Positions 36,383-46,890 of a stretch of DNA of 64,000 bases are shown here, one piece after another (the first letter of the stretch is position 1; the number at the start of each line of letters is the position of its first letter). Source of the DNA: Gilliamella sp. B3022 (GTDB lineage Bacteria > Pseudomonadota > Gammaproteobacteria > Enterobacterales > Orbaceae); assembly GCF_028751545.1 (NCBI RefSeq), contig NZ_CP071867.1:124001-188000 (forward strand). Direction: 5' to 3'. The position numbers and the translations under genes were made by a program. Under the pieces are notes generated by a model. That model made no database searches. It had not been told where the DNA came from and worked only from the letters and a program-made list of their open reading frames with translations.

Positions 36383-36975
36383 TGACAAAATCGAAAATAT
36401 CCAATCATTTTAAAAAAATTGGTGTGCTCAATTTACAAGGAGCAGTGAGTGAACACATCACTATGCTAAACAGTTTAGATAACGTGCAAGCGATAGCAGT
36501 GAAAAATCCTGAGCAATTAGCTAAACTAAACGGTTTGATTATTCCTGGTGGAGAATCAACTACAATTAGCCGTTTGATAAAACAAAATGGACTGTTTGAG
36601 CCCATTAAACAATTTGTTCAACAAGGTAAAGGTATTTTAGGAACATGTGCTGGATTAGTATTATGTGGAAAAACGACCACCCATAATGAAATCGAACAGC
36701 TTTCGTTAATCGATATTAATGTTGAACGTAATGGTTTTGGTCGACAAATTAGCAGCTTTGAAACACGGTTAGATGTTAAGTTAATCGGCAAAAAAATTCC
36801 AGCAGTTTTTATTCGTGCTCCTTATATTGCCAAAGCAAGTAAACAAGTGGAACAACTTGCTTTTATTGATGGGCGTTGTGTAATGGCTAAGCAAGGTAAA
36901 ATTTTGGTTTGTGCATTTCATCCTGAATTAACACAAGACAATCGCATTACGCAATATTTTGTAAACAGCTGTTAA
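36382..36975 (+). CDS. pdxT: Pyridoxal 5'-phosphate synthase glutaminase PdxT
   Basis: 197 residues from ATG 36382, which shares a base with the pdxS stop (TAATG); GAGG is upstream. Class I glutaminase triad: Cys in GTCAGLVLCG, and His and Glu in FHPELTQD. Oxyanion region is IIPGGESTTISRLI. It feeds ammonia to PdxS. Coupled two-gene operon. Confidence 0.97.
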   Translation: MTKSKISNHFKKIGVLNLQGAVSEHITMLNSLDNVQAIAVKNPEQLAKLNGLIIPGGESTTISRLIKQNGLFEPIKQFVQQGKGILGTCAGLVLCGKTTTHNEIEQLSLIDINVERNGFGRQISSFETRLDVKLIGKKIPAVFIRAPYIAKASKQVEQLAFIDGRCVMAKQGKILVCAFHPELTQDNRITQYFVNSC

Positions 36976-37030
36976 TAAATCTTAGTAAGATTGAGCATTA
37001 ATTTAATTCTAACTGAGCATTACCCAGTAA

Positions 37031-37060
37031 ACTAACAGAAAGTTATAATCTGTTAGTTTT
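37031..37060 (+). terminator. Terminator after pdxST
   Basis: ACTAACAGA (37031-37039) pairs with TCTGTTAGT (37049-37057), then TTT. The rest of the gap to 37307 shows nothing else. Confidence 0.7.
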
Positions 37061-37306
37061 GAGTTAAATTTTGTGTCTGTTTAATGTTGGGTAAGGGTAT
37101 CTGATAATTGAGATTATTTTTAGAAGCAAATTGCTGTTTTACTTGTTGCATGAATACTAAATATCAGAATACTTTCTATCATTCTATTTTTTAAATACAA
37201 CCCAAATAAGCATGAAAAACTCCTGTAAAACTTGATGAGATAGAAGTTTAACATGTTTAAATTTAAGCCATTGACTTTTTATTACTGAGCTACTATCAAC
37301 TAGAAT

Positions 37307-37735
37307 TCACTTTCGTTGCCAATGCGTTTTATGGGCAAAACCTAAAAGATTGTTCGTCATTTTTATCTGTTGCAGCTGTAAAGACCAAATTGGTGCCTTC
37401 ATCATTCTGGCAAAGGGAAATGCACGATAGTATTGTCTATAAGCATCTTTAGCTTGCTCACCTTGTAACTGTTTTGCTTGTGCCAGAAATTGGATCCCTT
37501 GAATCTGAGCAATTGTTTTAGGTTCAACTGTAATAGTGCCTGCTACATTCGGGTGCATTAACATCGCCTTAGCATGCTCTGTTTTTAATTCAGTTAAAAA
37601 ATACAAATTAAACGGCACCTCATCCAATACATAAAACACATTACACGCCCATGGTGAATTATCTGGTGTTATGACACTCAGTGTTAATATATGGTTAATT
37701 TTGATAAATTTAAGAATCTTAGGATCGATTAACAT
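37307..37735 (-). CDS. yhbP: YhbP/UPF0306 family, PNPOx-like split-barrel protein
   Basis: 142 residues. Shares with E. coli YhbP the pattern WACNVFYVLDEVPFNLYFLT, TEHAKAMLMHPNVAGTITVEPKTIAQIQGIQF and YRAFPFARMMKAPIWSLQL. The fold resembles FMN-binding pyridoxamine-phosphate oxidase barrels; activity unknown. It begins 3 bases after ubiX, so the two are one operon. Possible link: both may handle FMN. Confidence 0.85.
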   Translation of the reverse strand: MLIDPKILKFIKINHILTLSVITPDNSPWACNVFYVLDEVPFNLYFLTELKTEHAKAMLMHPNVAGTITVEPKTIAQIQGIQFLAQAKQLQGEQAKDAYRQYYRAFPFARMMKAPIWSLQLQQIKMTNNLLGFAHKTHWQRK

Positions 37736-37738
37736 ACG

Positions 37739-38332
37739 TTATTCTGGCTTGATATTTAAGTGCATATCTTCACCCCAGCGTGGTAGTGACGGGATATCGA
37801 TATCAAACAGATCAAGGGCTCGTGCTACACTGTGGGTGATCATATCATCAATACTGTCAATATGTTGATAAAGTGCTGGTACAGGTGGAAAGATCACTCC
37901 CCCCATTAGAGTGACCATCTCCATGTTTTTTATATGGCCTAAATGAAGGGGGGATTCCCTTATCATTACTACCAAACGGCGACGTTCTTTTAGTACGACA
38001 TCTGCCGCACGAGTTAATAAATTATCCGATAAACTCTGGGCTATTGCAGCTAAAGATCGCATTGAGCAAGGTGCAACGAGCATGCCCATAGTCTTGAAGG
38101 AACCACTAGCAATAGCTGCACCAACATTATTGACGGAATAAACTTTGTCCGCCAATGATTCAATTTGAGTCAAACTCATAGTAGGTATTTCGTAAGAGCG
38201 CGTTAATTGTGCAGCTTTTGAAATTACTAGATGTGTTTCAATATCCAATGGTTTTAAAAGCTCTAAAGCTTTAATGCCATAAGCAAAACCCGTTGCGCCA
38301 CTGATACCAATTACTAGTCGTTTTACTGTCAT
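37739..38332 (-). CDS. ubiX: Flavin prenyltransferase UbiX
   Basis: 197 residues from ATG 38332, picked because AGGA lies 6 bases upstream and relatives start just before [11 protein letters not shown]. Motifs: [18 protein letters not shown] (FMN binding), [60 protein letters not shown]. It prenylates FMN for UbiD-type decarboxylases in ubiquinone or phenolic acid metabolism. No ubiD in the window. Confidence 0.95.
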   Translation of the reverse strand: MTVKRLVIGISGATGFAYGIKALELLKPLDIETHLVISKAAQLTRSYEIPTMSLTQIESLADKVYSVNNVGAAIASGSFKTMGMLVAPCSMRSLAAIAQSLSDNLLTRAADVVLKERRRLVVMIRESPLHLGHIKNMEMVTLMGGVIFPPVPALYQHIDSIDDMITHSVARALDLFDIDIPSLPRWGEDMHLNIKPE

Positions 38333-38913
38333 ATTCATTCCTATTTTATTTAAAATCAAGCCAAACTTTTATATCAACTTATTGAAAACGCACTCATTCC
38401 AATTCTGTTTTTCAATAAAGGAGAACGTGCAATCAAAACAACGATAAATACCCTCTAATTTTGTCATAGGGTCAGAGACAATATCAGTTGTCACCAGTCT
38501 ATAAAAAATTGTGTTAGTTGATTAATCACCTATCGTAAATCATAAAAATTCTCTTGGATTTACCATAATAATATCAATCATTTCAAACACGATAAAATCA
38601 GATAACTCTTGATAATTATTCAAGCTGCATTTAACGTTTATAAATTTCAAAAATTGATTTTAAATAATTAAATATAAATAATCATACCGATATAAGAGGT
38701 CGCTATCAAGTGAGCATCTACGTAGATAATTGATTTTGAACCTTAATGAGATAATTTATTGTATCGAATCAATGTTATATGCATTTTTTTGTTAAAAAAT
38801 AGCAAGATTTGCCAATAAATAACGATGCGTTCATGAGCATGAAAATAATCGATTTATGAAGTAATAAACAATTATATTTCAACTAACTTCCCTGTTAGTT
38901 GTGTTCCACAAAT
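38333..38913. other. Intergenic gap, 580 bases
   Basis: AT-rich with no credible frame. Only a short hairpin AACTAAC/GTTAGTT (38880-38900) sits past the end of the epimerase-like gene, without a T-run. Nothing else seen. Confidence 0.4.
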
Positions 38914-40122
38914 TTATTCTTTCGCCAGTGGTGTTTCAATCACTTTGGTTTCTTGATTACTTTGTATGGACTTAATTTGTGCTTCATATTGCTCAACAGC
39001 TTTTTTACTTGATAATAAACTGTAAACTAAGGTGAATTCGGTACTTTGCCCTGGTTCTAATTGGCGGACACGTTTTTGTTCACGCTCAATCGTAACTGGA
39101 TAAGCAAAACTGGTTCCAGGTTCTAATCCTGTTACATATCCTTGTTTTAGAGTATCAGTATTTTTCCACAAGGTAAAAACAGGTAATTGATTGGTATTAA
39201 ACGATATACCAGCGCCTTTATCCCCCCCTTTGTTAGTAATCATTACTTGAGTCTGTCCTTGATCATCGGCATAAGGATAAATATTAAAGACCATTTCATC
39301 AAAATTTTTAGTTGGACCTAAATACGTTTGCCATGTTTTTAAGCCTTCTTTGGCGTAATCATTAAAGGGGGAAATTTCTTTTACTGGTGCAACAAATCGA
39401 GCGCCCTCTTCAAGAATCGGTGTGCCATAATTGCTGTGATAAATAATTTGATAATCACGAGCATAATCGCCCTTATTGGTAACCACATCATGAACAGTGA
39501 AATCTTTATTACCTGGCATGTAACTCAGTGATACCCAAGTTTCTAAATTACTTTTTTTGAAAGTATTTTCTTTAATTAATCCTTTTACTGATATGGTATA
39601 GGGTGCTTTGTCTAATACATTAACAATCAATTTTGATACTGGAGTATTTTGTGCTCGTCCATGAAGTGTATACATCATGCCATCGGCTTGCACTGCATGA
39701 CCAGTCCACTCAAAACCACAACGTACCATCAATTCGTTAAAACCATCTAACCAACCTAATCCACCGCGACTTTCCAAATTTAGGTATTTAGGATTGACAA
39801 CTTCATCTACGGGTGAATCCCATCCCAGACGGATGCCATCACCAACGACAGATAAAATACCTAATCCACGGCTTGGAATTAATTTGATTGTAAGGTTGTC
39901 ACTAGCAATGGTTAAAAGTTCAGTACCATCTTGTTTACCACCTTTAAGCACAGTGTTTTTGACAGTAAATTTATGCGCTTTTATACCTAAATCTTGACTC
40001 GAAATTGACCAGTTACCTTTAGCAAGACCCTTATCAACATCCGTTAATATGAATTCTTTAGCATCGGCACTGTAACTAGCTAAACTAAGTATCGCAGCTA
40101 ATGAAACTAATTGAACTCTCAT
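38914..40122 (-). CDS. Secreted DUF4432/aldose-1-epimerase-like protein
   Basis: 402 residues. Signal peptide MRVQLVSLAAILSLASYSADA (cleavage near 21). The beta-sandwich has KLIPSRGLGILSVVGDG, GLGWLDGFNELMVRCGFEWTG, LHGRAQNTPVS, IIYHSNYGTPILEEGARF and VTGLEPGTSFAYP, as in DUF4432 galactose-mutarotase-like proteins. An exported copy is unusual, since many relatives are cytoplasmic. Probably acts on periplasmic sugars. Single gene. Confidence 0.82.
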   Translation of the reverse strand: MRVQLVSLAAILSLASYSADAKEFILTDVDKGLAKGNWSISSQDLGIKAHKFTVKNTVLKGGKQDGTELLTIASDNLTIKLIPSRGLGILSVVGDGIRLGWDSPVDEVVNPKYLNLESRGGLGWLDGFNELMVRCGFEWTGHAVQADGMMYTLHGRAQNTPVSKLIVNVLDKAPYTISVKGLIKENTFKKSNLETWVSLSYMPGNKDFTVHDVVTNKGDYARDYQIIYHSNYGTPILEEGARFVAPVKEISPFNDYAKEGLKTWQTYLGPTKNFDEMVFNIYPYADDQGQTQVMITNKGGDKGAGISFNTNQLPVFTLWKNTDTLKQGYVTGLEPGTSFAYPVTIEREQKRVRQLEPGQSTEFTLVYSLLSSKKAVEQYEAQIKSIQSNQETKVIETPLAKE

Positions 40123-40303
40123 GATAATTCCTCTTATGATTAAGAAAACAACACTGAATCGTTTCAGTCAATATGACATAAATCATCAGAAATCGACAAA
40201 GAAAAATCATTAAAATGAGAGGTCATTCACACTTTTACAAAATCAAATAATAAAAACAGCAAATTGATTAGTTTGATTGAATAAGTGTGAAATATTGTGA
40301 AAA

Positions 40304-40882
40304 TTATTGTTTAGGTCTAATCTGTCCAGCTTTCCAATGTTTGCGACAAACTGAATGAAACTCACTGTCCCCTAAATGAATTGAATTACCAAACTTAACA
40401 ATTTGCCCATCTTTTCCTTCAAGCAAATTCATGGTTGCTTTTTTTCCACACCAGCAAACTGTTTTTAGTTCTCTAAAATTGTCGGCAATTTCTAATAATG
40501 TTTTTGAACCTTCAAATAAATGTCCCATATAATCCGTTTTTAAACCAAAAAACATCATCGGTATACCGTATTCATCACACACATCAGATAGTTTCCAGAT
40601 AGTGCTTTGAGATAAAAATTGGCTTTCATCAATGAGTATGCAAGCGTAATTATTTTTCTTTATTAATTCAATGATTTCATCAACACTATTGTCATCAAGT
40701 TGTAATGCTTTTTTACGCAAACCTAAACGTGAAACAATTTCAACTGCCGAATCACGAGTATCGACCGAAGATTTAAGCAATAAAGTCTGCATATTATTAC
40801 TTAAGTAATTATGGTCAATTTGTAATAATTCAGTAGATTTACCTGCATTCATTACGGCATAAATATAGTATATTTTCGACAA
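40304..40882 (-). CDS. tdk: Thymidine kinase
   Basis: 192 residues from a TTG at 40882, giving LSKIYYIYAVMNAGKSTELL, which lines up with the family's start. A longer frame with ATG at 40951 is rejected because its first codons lie inside the gpmA terminator. P-loop MNAGKST, DESQFLS (Walker B-like), FGLKTDYMGHLFEG lid, zinc ligands CWCGKKA and C-x2-H (CRKHW). Phosphorylates thymidine for dTTP salvage. E. coli enzyme is 205 residues. Confidence 0.93.
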   Translation of the reverse strand: MSKIYYIYAVMNAGKSTELLQIDHNYLSNNMQTLLLKSSVDTRDSAVEIVSRLGLRKKALQLDDNSVDEIIELIKKNNYACILIDESQFLSQSTIWKLSDVCDEYGIPMMFFGLKTDYMGHLFEGSKTLLEIADNFRELKTVCWCGKKATMNLLEGKDGQIVKFGNSIHLGDSEFHSVCRKHWKAGQIRPKQ

Positions 40883-40934
40883 AATAAGACTCTCAAGGAT
40901 AAAATTAATGGATAACAGAGATAGTTTTGATTGA

Positions 40935-40964
40935 AAAAAGGTAAGTTGCATAACTTACCTTTTT
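40935..40964 (-). terminator. Terminator after gpmA
   Basis: On the minus strand AAAAAGGTAAGTT, a four-base loop and AACTTACCTTTTTT form a perfect 13-base stem with a T-run. It separates gpmA from tdk. Confidence 0.9.
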
Positions 40965-40980
40965 AATGGTTAAAGCTTAA

Positions 40981-41733
40981 TTATTTCGCTTTACCTTGGT
41001 TAGCAACAGCTGCTTGTTTTGCTGCGATTTCATCAGCATTACCTAAGTAATAATGTTTGATAACTTTCATGTTGTCATCAAATTCATACACTAATGGTAC
41101 ACCAGTTGGGATATTTAATTCAATAATATCATCGTCACTGATATTGTCTAAATGTTTAACTAAAGCACGAAGAGAGTTACCATGAGCAGCGATGATTACC
41201 CGTTCACCTTTAGCAACGCGCGGTGCAATTGTTGATTCCCAATAAGGAAGTACACGTTTGATTGTTAACGCTAGACTCTCAGTCAATGGTAATTCTGATT
41301 CAGGTAATTGGCTATAACGTGAATCATGTCCAGGAAAGCGCTCATCCGATTTTTCAAGTGCAGGAGGCGTAATTGCAAAACCACGGCGCCATAATTTTAC
41401 TTGCTCATCACCATATTTAGCCGCAGTTTCAGCTTTATTTAGACCTTGTAGTGCACCATAATGACGTTCATTTAATTTCCAACATTTTTCAACAGGTAAC
41501 CAAGCTTGATCAACTTCATCTAACACATGCCATAAAGTGTGAATTGCACGTTTTAAAACAGAAGTATAAGCATAATCAAATTGGAAACCTTCTTGTTTCA
41601 ATAATTTACCTGCTTCAGCTGCTTCTTTATTACCTTTATCAGATAAATCAACATCAGTCCAACCACAAAAACGGTTTTCTTGATTCCAAACACTTTCTCC
41701 ATGTCGAATAAGAACTAATTTTTTTACTGCCAT
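40981..41733 (-). CDS. gpmA: 2,3-bisphosphoglycerate-dependent phosphoglycerate mutase
   Basis: 250 residues. Phosphohistidine motif [20 protein letters not shown] at the start (His11), second His in [17 protein letters not shown], Glu in [14 protein letters not shown]. Interconverts 3- and 2-phosphoglycerate in glycolysis. Usual length 250. Single gene with a strong terminator. Confidence 0.97.
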   Translation of the reverse strand: MAVKKLVLIRHGESVWNQENRFCGWTDVDLSDKGNKEAAEAGKLLKQEGFQFDYAYTSVLKRAIHTLWHVLDEVDQAWLPVEKCWKLNERHYGALQGLNKAETAAKYGDEQVKLWRRGFAITPPALEKSDERFPGHDSRYSQLPESELPLTESLALTIKRVLPYWESTIAPRVAKGERVIIAAHGNSLRALVKHLDNISDDDIIELNIPTGVPLVYEFDDNMKVIKHYYLGNADEIAAKQAAVANQGKAK

Positions 41734-41834
41734 GAGTCTAACTCCTTTGTTACGTAGAATAAAACTGTTTAACTTAAATAATCTTTATAATACTTGTAAA
41801 TTCGATATATTAACTGTTTTACAGTTAATAATGA

Positions 41835-42971
41835 TTAATTTTTTGATAGATATTTTAAAGGATCAACGGATTTTGCTTTATAACGAATTTCAAAATGCAA
41901 TCTCACTGACGAAGTTCCCGTGGCGCCCATTGTCGCAATCTGCTCTCCAGCTCTAACCGCTTGTTGCTCTTTCACCAAAATCGACTGGTTGTGTGCATAT
42001 GCCGTTAAGTAATCATCATTATGTTTTATAATAATTAAATTACCATAACCTGGTAAAGCATTACCTGAATAAACCACGCGACCATCTGCGGCAGCCATTA
42101 CTTTATTCCCTAATCCGCCAGCAATATCTATCCCTTTGCTAGAATTAGAAAATTTTTCAATAATTTTGCCTTTTGCCGGCCATTGCCATGAAATATTTGC
42201 AACTTTAGAAACAGACTTTCCAGTATCTGACGAATTGGTTGTTATGTTATTTGTACTACTATTAACTGGTTCAGTAACAGTTTCAACGGTCTGAACAACA
42301 TTAGGCGTTGTTTGATTTTTACCCGATGTGGTAGTGGTAGTGGTAGTGGTAGTAGTTAAGATAGGTGTAGTTTTAATTACTGTTGATGTAGACTGAGGAT
42401 TGGCAGCTACCACTTGTTGAGTCGTTTGATTGCTGGTTACTTTTTGTGTGACAACAGTTGTTCCCCCACTTACATCCAATACCTGTCCAACTACAACGGA
42501 ATAAGGTTTCTTAATATTATTTTTAGCCGCTAAAGAACGATAATCATTCCCCGTTACCCATGCAATATAATATAATGTGTCACCTCGACTTACAGTATAA
42601 GTATCACCTTGATAACCACCTTTAGGAATTTCATCATAATTACGGTTATATGAAACACGTTCGTTAGTTACAACAACACCATTATTACTGTTTGTATTAT
42701 TAACATGATTATTCGCATCATTACTATTGGAGCTTGACGTCATTACTGAGTCAGGTGCCGGTTTTGAATGAGCATTTGATGATACTGAAGGTGCAGAAAT
42801 CCCGCTTCCAGTAGAAATATTAACAGGAGGTTTAGAATAACCTGTTTCTGATGAATTACTAGGAAAATCCGAAATATCTTCAATTTGAGCAGGATTGGAT
42901 TGTGTACAGGCAGTAATGACCAAGCTTAAACAAGTTAGCGTAAGAATCTTTTTCAAAGCAGTACCTTTCAT
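41835..42971 (-). CDS. nlpD: NlpD-like lipoprotein with LysM and degenerate M23 domain
   Basis: 378 residues. Lipobox VITAC at about 22, then a Ser/Asn-rich linker. LysM follows (YTVSRGDTLYYIAWVTGNDYRSLAAKNNI ... VGQVLDV), then a Thr-rich stretch, then an M23 domain (IDIAGGLGNKVMAAADGRVV, GNLIIIKHNDDYLTAYAHN, LHFEIRYKAKSVDPLKYL). The first metal His is Lys/Gly here and the HxH is LHF, so it should be inactive as a peptidase. It should instead activate the amidase AmiC at the septum, as NlpD does. rpoS, its usual downstream neighbour, is absent. Confidence 0.88.
   Translation of the reverse strand: MKGTALKKILTLTCLSLVITACTQSNPAQIEDISDFPSNSSETGYSKPPVNISTGSGISAPSVSSNAHSKPAPDSVMTSSSNSNDANNHVNNTNSNNGVVVTNERVSYNRNYDEIPKGGYQGDTYTVSRGDTLYYIAWVTGNDYRSLAAKNNIKKPYSVVVGQVLDVSGGTTVVTQKVTSNQTTQQVVAANPQSTSTVIKTTPILTTTTTTTTTTSGKNQTTPNVVQTVETVTEPVNSSTNNITTNSSDTGKSVSKVANISWQWPAKGKIIEKFSNSSKGIDIAGGLGNKVMAAADGRVVYSGNALPGYGNLIIIKHNDDYLTAYAHNQSILVKEQQAVRAGEQIATMGATGTSSVRLHFEIRYKAKSVDPLKYLSKN
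42331..42357 (-). repeat. Short tandem repeat coding poly-Thr in nlpD
   Basis: GTAGTG units in tandem on the plus strand encode nine consecutive Thr. Change in copy number would shift only linker length if in multiples of three. Confidence 0.75.
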
Positions 42972-43323
42972 TCGTTAATATTGTTTTAAGAGCATAATCT
43001 ATCATTTTTAATATATAAAGCTATTATATCGGGTCCTTGTTATGCTAGCTATAATAAAATAGTTAAAGATACAATTTAAATCAACTACGATCCATCGAAT
43101 TTCTACTAAATTCGCACAAATATACCCTCTGTTCTCGATTATCAATGGGTTGTTCGACAAATAGTCAACATTTAATCAGCAACATCTTTATTTATTATCA
43201 CTATTATAACAAATAGCAGAAAATAGAATTTATTTTTGAAAGTGGTGAGTATATACAATAAAATACTTGTTCGTACAGTAGATTTATTCTATTTTCTATG
43301 AAATTTTAATGTGACTCAAATTA
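42972..43323. other. Divergent nlpD/rsmI promoter region
   Basis: AT-rich, no gene or strong hairpin seen. Carries the promoters of both neighbours. The rsmI start lacks a clear Shine-Dalgarno. Confidence 0.4.
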
Positions 43324-44151
43324 ATGACTTTATATATTGTTGCTACACCCATTGGAAATTTAGATGATATTACCCTTAGAGCAATTGATACACTGAAAGG
43401 TGTTGATCTGATCGCTGCTGAAGATACCCGCCATAGCGGTTTATTATTACAACATTTAGGTATTAAGGCGAAACTTTTCTCCCTGCATGATCATAATGAA
43501 CAAGAAAAAGTACATATTCTGATTGAAAAACTTCAATCAGGTCTTTCAATTGCATTGATTTCAGATGCTGGAACGCCATTAATCAATGATCCTGGCTATC
43601 ATTTAGTGAAAACTTGCCGTGAAAATGATATAAAAGTAGTTCCGATTCCTGGAGCTTGTGCTGCGATTGCAGCACTGTCGGTAGCTGGATTACCGTCCGA
43701 TAAGTTTATTTATGAAGGATTCTTACCTGCTAAAAGTAAAGCACGACAAGATAGCTTAGCTTCATTAATTACTGAACCTCGCACTCTGATTTTTTATGAA
43801 TCGACCCACCGCTTATTAGACACACTGAAAGATATGCAAACTATTTTTGGTGCCGATAAGCAAATTGTTTTAGCTAAGGAACTTACCAAAACATGGGAAA
43901 CCATTGTTAGCTTTCCTGTCAATGAACTCATTAACTGGTTAAATCAAGATCCTTCTCGTCAAAAAGGTGAATTTGTCTTAATTGTCGCTGGCTATACAGA
44001 AGTTAATAATGATATTGATCCGAAAGCCATCAATACCCTCAAATTATTACAAAAAGAGCTACCATTAAAAAAAGCAGCGGCTATTACTGCTGAAATTTAT
44101 GGTCTAAAAAAGAATCAACTCTATCAAATTGGTTTGAATTTTGAAGATTAA
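43324..44151 (+). CDS. rsmI: 16S rRNA (cytidine-1402-2'-O)-methyltransferase
   Basis: 275 residues. TP-methylase family: opening [97 protein letters not shown]. Methylates the ribose of C1402 of 16S rRNA using S-adenosylmethionine. About ten residues shorter than E. coli RsmI at the C-terminus. Single gene. Confidence 0.96.
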   Translation: MTLYIVATPIGNLDDITLRAIDTLKGVDLIAAEDTRHSGLLLQHLGIKAKLFSLHDHNEQEKVHILIEKLQSGLSIALISDAGTPLINDPGYHLVKTCRENDIKVVPIPGACAAIAALSVAGLPSDKFIYEGFLPAKSKARQDSLASLITEPRTLIFYESTHRLLDTLKDMQTIFGADKQIVLAKELTKTWETIVSFPVNELINWLNQDPSRQKGEFVLIVAGYTEVNNDIDPKAINTLKLLQKELPLKKAAAITAEIYGLKKNQLYQIGLNFED

Positions 44152-44338
44152 TTTAACAAGTTAAATAATGCTCTTCAGGTATAACAAATTTAAGCAGAGT
44201 AACGAGTTAAAAAATACATCACTATCTAATGCATATCTATAACCAATATGTCAATAAGAACATTGGCATAAATAGCATGATTTAGTATATAATTACCCCT
44301 TATATTCAAGACATTTTTAATTAAAGGTAACAACTAGT

Positions 44339-45430
44339 ATGGGATTTAAATGTGGTATCGTCGGACTACCAAATGTCGGCAAGTCAACTCTTTTTAACGC
44401 ACTAACCAAAGCAGGCATTGAAGCAGCTAACTTTCCATTTTGTACTATCGAACCCAATACGGGTGTAGTACCAATGCCCGATCCACGTTTAGATGAGCTG
44501 GCTAAAATTGTTAAACCTCAACGCACCTTACCGACAACTATGGAATTTGTTGATATTGCAGGATTAGTAAAGGGAGCTTCAAAAGGCGAAGGTTTAGGTA
44601 ATCAATTTTTAGCTAATATTCGTGAAACTGAAGCCATTGGTCATGTTGTTCGTTGTTTTGAAAATGAAAATATTATTCATGTTGCGGGTAAAATTGATCC
44701 GGCTGAAGATATTGAAATCATAAATACAGAACTTGCATTAGCCGATTTAGAAGCCTGCGAACGAGCAATGACACGTTTACAAAAACGTGCTAAAGGTGGA
44801 GATAAAGATGCTAAGTTTGAACTCGAAATTCTTGAAAAATGCTTACCCCATTTAGAGCATGGAAAAAAACTGTTGCTTTTGGATTTGAGTAAAGAAGAGC
44901 TTGATGCAGTTAAATACTTGAGCTTTTTAACTTTAAAACCGACCATGTACATTGCTAATGTTAATGAAGATGGATTTGAAAATAATCCTTATTTAGAGAA
45001 AGTAAAAGCAATAGCAGCTCAAGAAAAGTCTGTTGTTGTTCCTGTATGTGCAGCAATTGAAGCGGAACTTGCCGAGCTTGATGATGCTGATCGTGATGAA
45101 TTCATGAATGATTTGGGTTTAACTGAACCTGGCTTAAATCGCGTTATCCGAGCTGGTTATAGCTTACTGAATTTGCAGACTTATTTTACCGCGGGTGTGA
45201 AAGAAGTTCGTGCATGGACAATCTCCGTAGGTGATACAGCCCCACAAGCAGCGGGTAAAATTCATACCGACTTTGAAAAAGGCTTTATTCGGGCACAAAC
45301 CATTGCTTTTGATGATTTTATCAAATATGGTGGTGAACAAGGTGCTAAAGAAGCAGGAAAAATGCGTTCTGAAGGTAAAGACTATATCGTACAAGATGGC
45401 GATATTATGAACTTTTTATTTAATGTATAG
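44339..45430 (+). CDS. ychF: Ribosome-binding ATPase YchF
   Basis: 363 residues, standard length. OBG-family P-loop [14 protein letters not shown], switch [26 protein letters not shown] in place of the GTPase NKxD (ATP preference), and the C-terminal TGS domain ([18 protein letters not shown] ... [20 protein letters not shown]). Binds ribosomes and is linked to stress responses. Often paired with pth; not here. Confidence 0.97.
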   Translation: MGFKCGIVGLPNVGKSTLFNALTKAGIEAANFPFCTIEPNTGVVPMPDPRLDELAKIVKPQRTLPTTMEFVDIAGLVKGASKGEGLGNQFLANIRETEAIGHVVRCFENENIIHVAGKIDPAEDIEIINTELALADLEACERAMTRLQKRAKGGDKDAKFELEILEKCLPHLEHGKKLLLLDLSKEELDAVKYLSFLTLKPTMYIANVNEDGFENNPYLEKVKAIAAQEKSVVVPVCAAIEAELAELDDADRDEFMNDLGLTEPGLNRVIRAGYSLLNLQTYFTAGVKEVRAWTISVGDTAPQAAGKIHTDFEKGFIRAQTIAFDDFIKYGGEQGAKEAGKMRSEGKDYIVQDGDIMNFLFNV

Positions 45431-45441
45431 TCATCTATCTT

Positions 45442-45461
45442 ACGTCGCCTTTTGGCGACGT
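45442..45461 (+). terminator. Hairpin after ychF
   Basis: ACGTCGCC, loop TTTT, GGCGACGT: an eight-pair perfect stem 11 bases past the stop. It has no T-run, so its strength as a terminator is unclear. Confidence 0.5.
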
Positions 45462-45578
45462 TGTGACATTGAGTTATCATTAAGATTGAATATAATAAAG
45501 TTTTTTACTTAAACGTATACCTAACCTGAAACTTCTTGTCAAAATAACGGATTATTTACATAAGGAAAGCACACATCA

Positions 45579-46805
45579 ATGTTACTCAACTACAAACAAG
45601 CTAAACTAAATATGTTACAAACCGCTACTGAAGCGCAACCACTGACTTTTCAGAATGTTTCCTTGTTTGACGCTTTAGACAGAATAACAGCCACACCCAT
45701 AATTTCGCCAATTAATGTACCAGAATTTGATAATTCAGCAATGGATGGGTACGCAGTCAGACTATCGGATCTACAGCAATCAAAAATTTTACCAGTAGCT
45801 AGTGCTATTTTTGCGGGTGATGATATTGGTCATTTACAATGGCCCGAAGGTACTTGTTTACGTATCATGACTGGTGCCCCTGTACCTATTGAAGCGGATG
45901 CAGTTGTAATGCAAGAACATACAAAACAATCTGATTTAGGAATCTGTTTTTTAAAAGAAATCAAATCTGGTGACAATATTCGTCGATGTGGTGAAGATGT
46001 AAAAAAAGATTCAATAACGGTTACTCAAGGTACCAAATTAACACTACCTACACTTTCAACACTGGCAACGCTGGGTATTAGCGAAGTGACCATTTTTAAC
46101 AAATTGAAAGTGGCTATCTTTTCTACAGGTAATGAACTCACGCCAATTGGCATGCCTCTATCAGGCAAAGGTAAAATTTATGATAGCAATCGTTTCACAT
46201 TAAAATTATTATTAACAAAACTTAACTGTGAGATTATTGATCTTGGTATTATTCCTGATGATCCGATCCGAATTAAACAAGCTTTAGTGACGGCATCAAA
46301 TCAAGCAAATCTTGTAATAACTAGTGGTGGCGTTTCGGTAGGCGATGCTGATTTTACCAAAACAGCATTAGAAGATTTAGGGCATATCAATTTTTGGAAG
46401 ATTGCTATGAAACCAGGTAAACCTTTTGCTTTTGGACAAATTGGCAATGCGTTGTTTTGTGGTTTACCTGGCAATCCAGTATCAACCTTGGTGACTTTTT
46501 ATCAACTCGTTCAACCGTTAATTTTAGCGCTTTCTGGGCTTACAACATCTAATACTGATTTTAGCTTCAAAGTAAAAGCCGCAAACAATCTTAAAAAAAG
46601 TATTGGTCGGTTAGATTTTCAACGTGGTAAATTACAAATTGATGATCAAGGAGAATTAGAAGTTATTAGTACTGGTCAACAAGGATCACATATTACAAAG
46701 TCGTTCAATCAGGCTAACTGTTTTATTATTCTTGAACAAGAACGCGGTGATGTAAATAAAGGTGAGTTGGTGACGATTGAACTATTTAATACATTGCTTA
46801 AGTAA
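45579..46805 (+). CDS. moeA: Molybdopterin molybdenumtransferase
   Basis: 408 residues. MoeA landmarks: PEFDNSAMDGYAVRLSDL, GTCLRIMTGAPVPIEADAVV, GDNIRRCGEDVKK, AIFSTGNELTPIG, YDSNRFTLKLLL, TSGGVSVGDADFTKTALEDL, MKPGKPFAFGQIG, LPGNPVSTLVTFYQLV. Inserts molybdate into molybdopterin-AMP to give molybdenum cofactor. The usual partner moeB is not adjacent. No Moco riboswitch seen upstream. Confidence 0.97.
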   Translation: MLLNYKQAKLNMLQTATEAQPLTFQNVSLFDALDRITATPIISPINVPEFDNSAMDGYAVRLSDLQQSKILPVASAIFAGDDIGHLQWPEGTCLRIMTGAPVPIEADAVVMQEHTKQSDLGICFLKEIKSGDNIRRCGEDVKKDSITVTQGTKLTLPTLSTLATLGISEVTIFNKLKVAIFSTGNELTPIGMPLSGKGKIYDSNRFTLKLLLTKLNCEIIDLGIIPDDPIRIKQALVTASNQANLVITSGGVSVGDADFTKTALEDLGHINFWKIAMKPGKPFAFGQIGNALFCGLPGNPVSTLVTFYQLVQPLILALSGLTTSNTDFSFKVKAANNLKKSIGRLDFQRGKLQIDDQGELEVISTGQQGSHITKSFNQANCFIILEQERGDVNKGELVTIELFNTLLK

Positions 46806-46841
46806 TTTCGTAAATTTAATATAGAAGTTTAATTTGTAACA

Positions 46842-46879
46842 CATAAATCACACACTATTTCAATAGGGTGTGATTTATG
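46842..46879. terminator. Long hairpin between convergent moeA and the EamA gene
   Basis: CATAAATCACAC pairs perfectly with GTGTGATTTATG over 12 bases across a 14-base loop. It is placed where both transcripts end; T-tracts are weak. Confidence 0.55.
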
Positions 46880-46890
46880 TTAAAAAGTAA

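Noticed and set aside
40883-40951. Longer thymidine kinase with ATG at 40951
   Set aside because: The added codons lie within the gpmA terminator stem and do not match the family.
41835-42130. Active M23 endopeptidase
   Set aside because: The first metal histidine and the first His of HxH are missing, so a non-catalytic NlpD role fits better.
41835-42971. nlpD-rpoS pair
   Set aside because: The gene downstream of nlpD is gpmA; no rpoS-like sequence is present.
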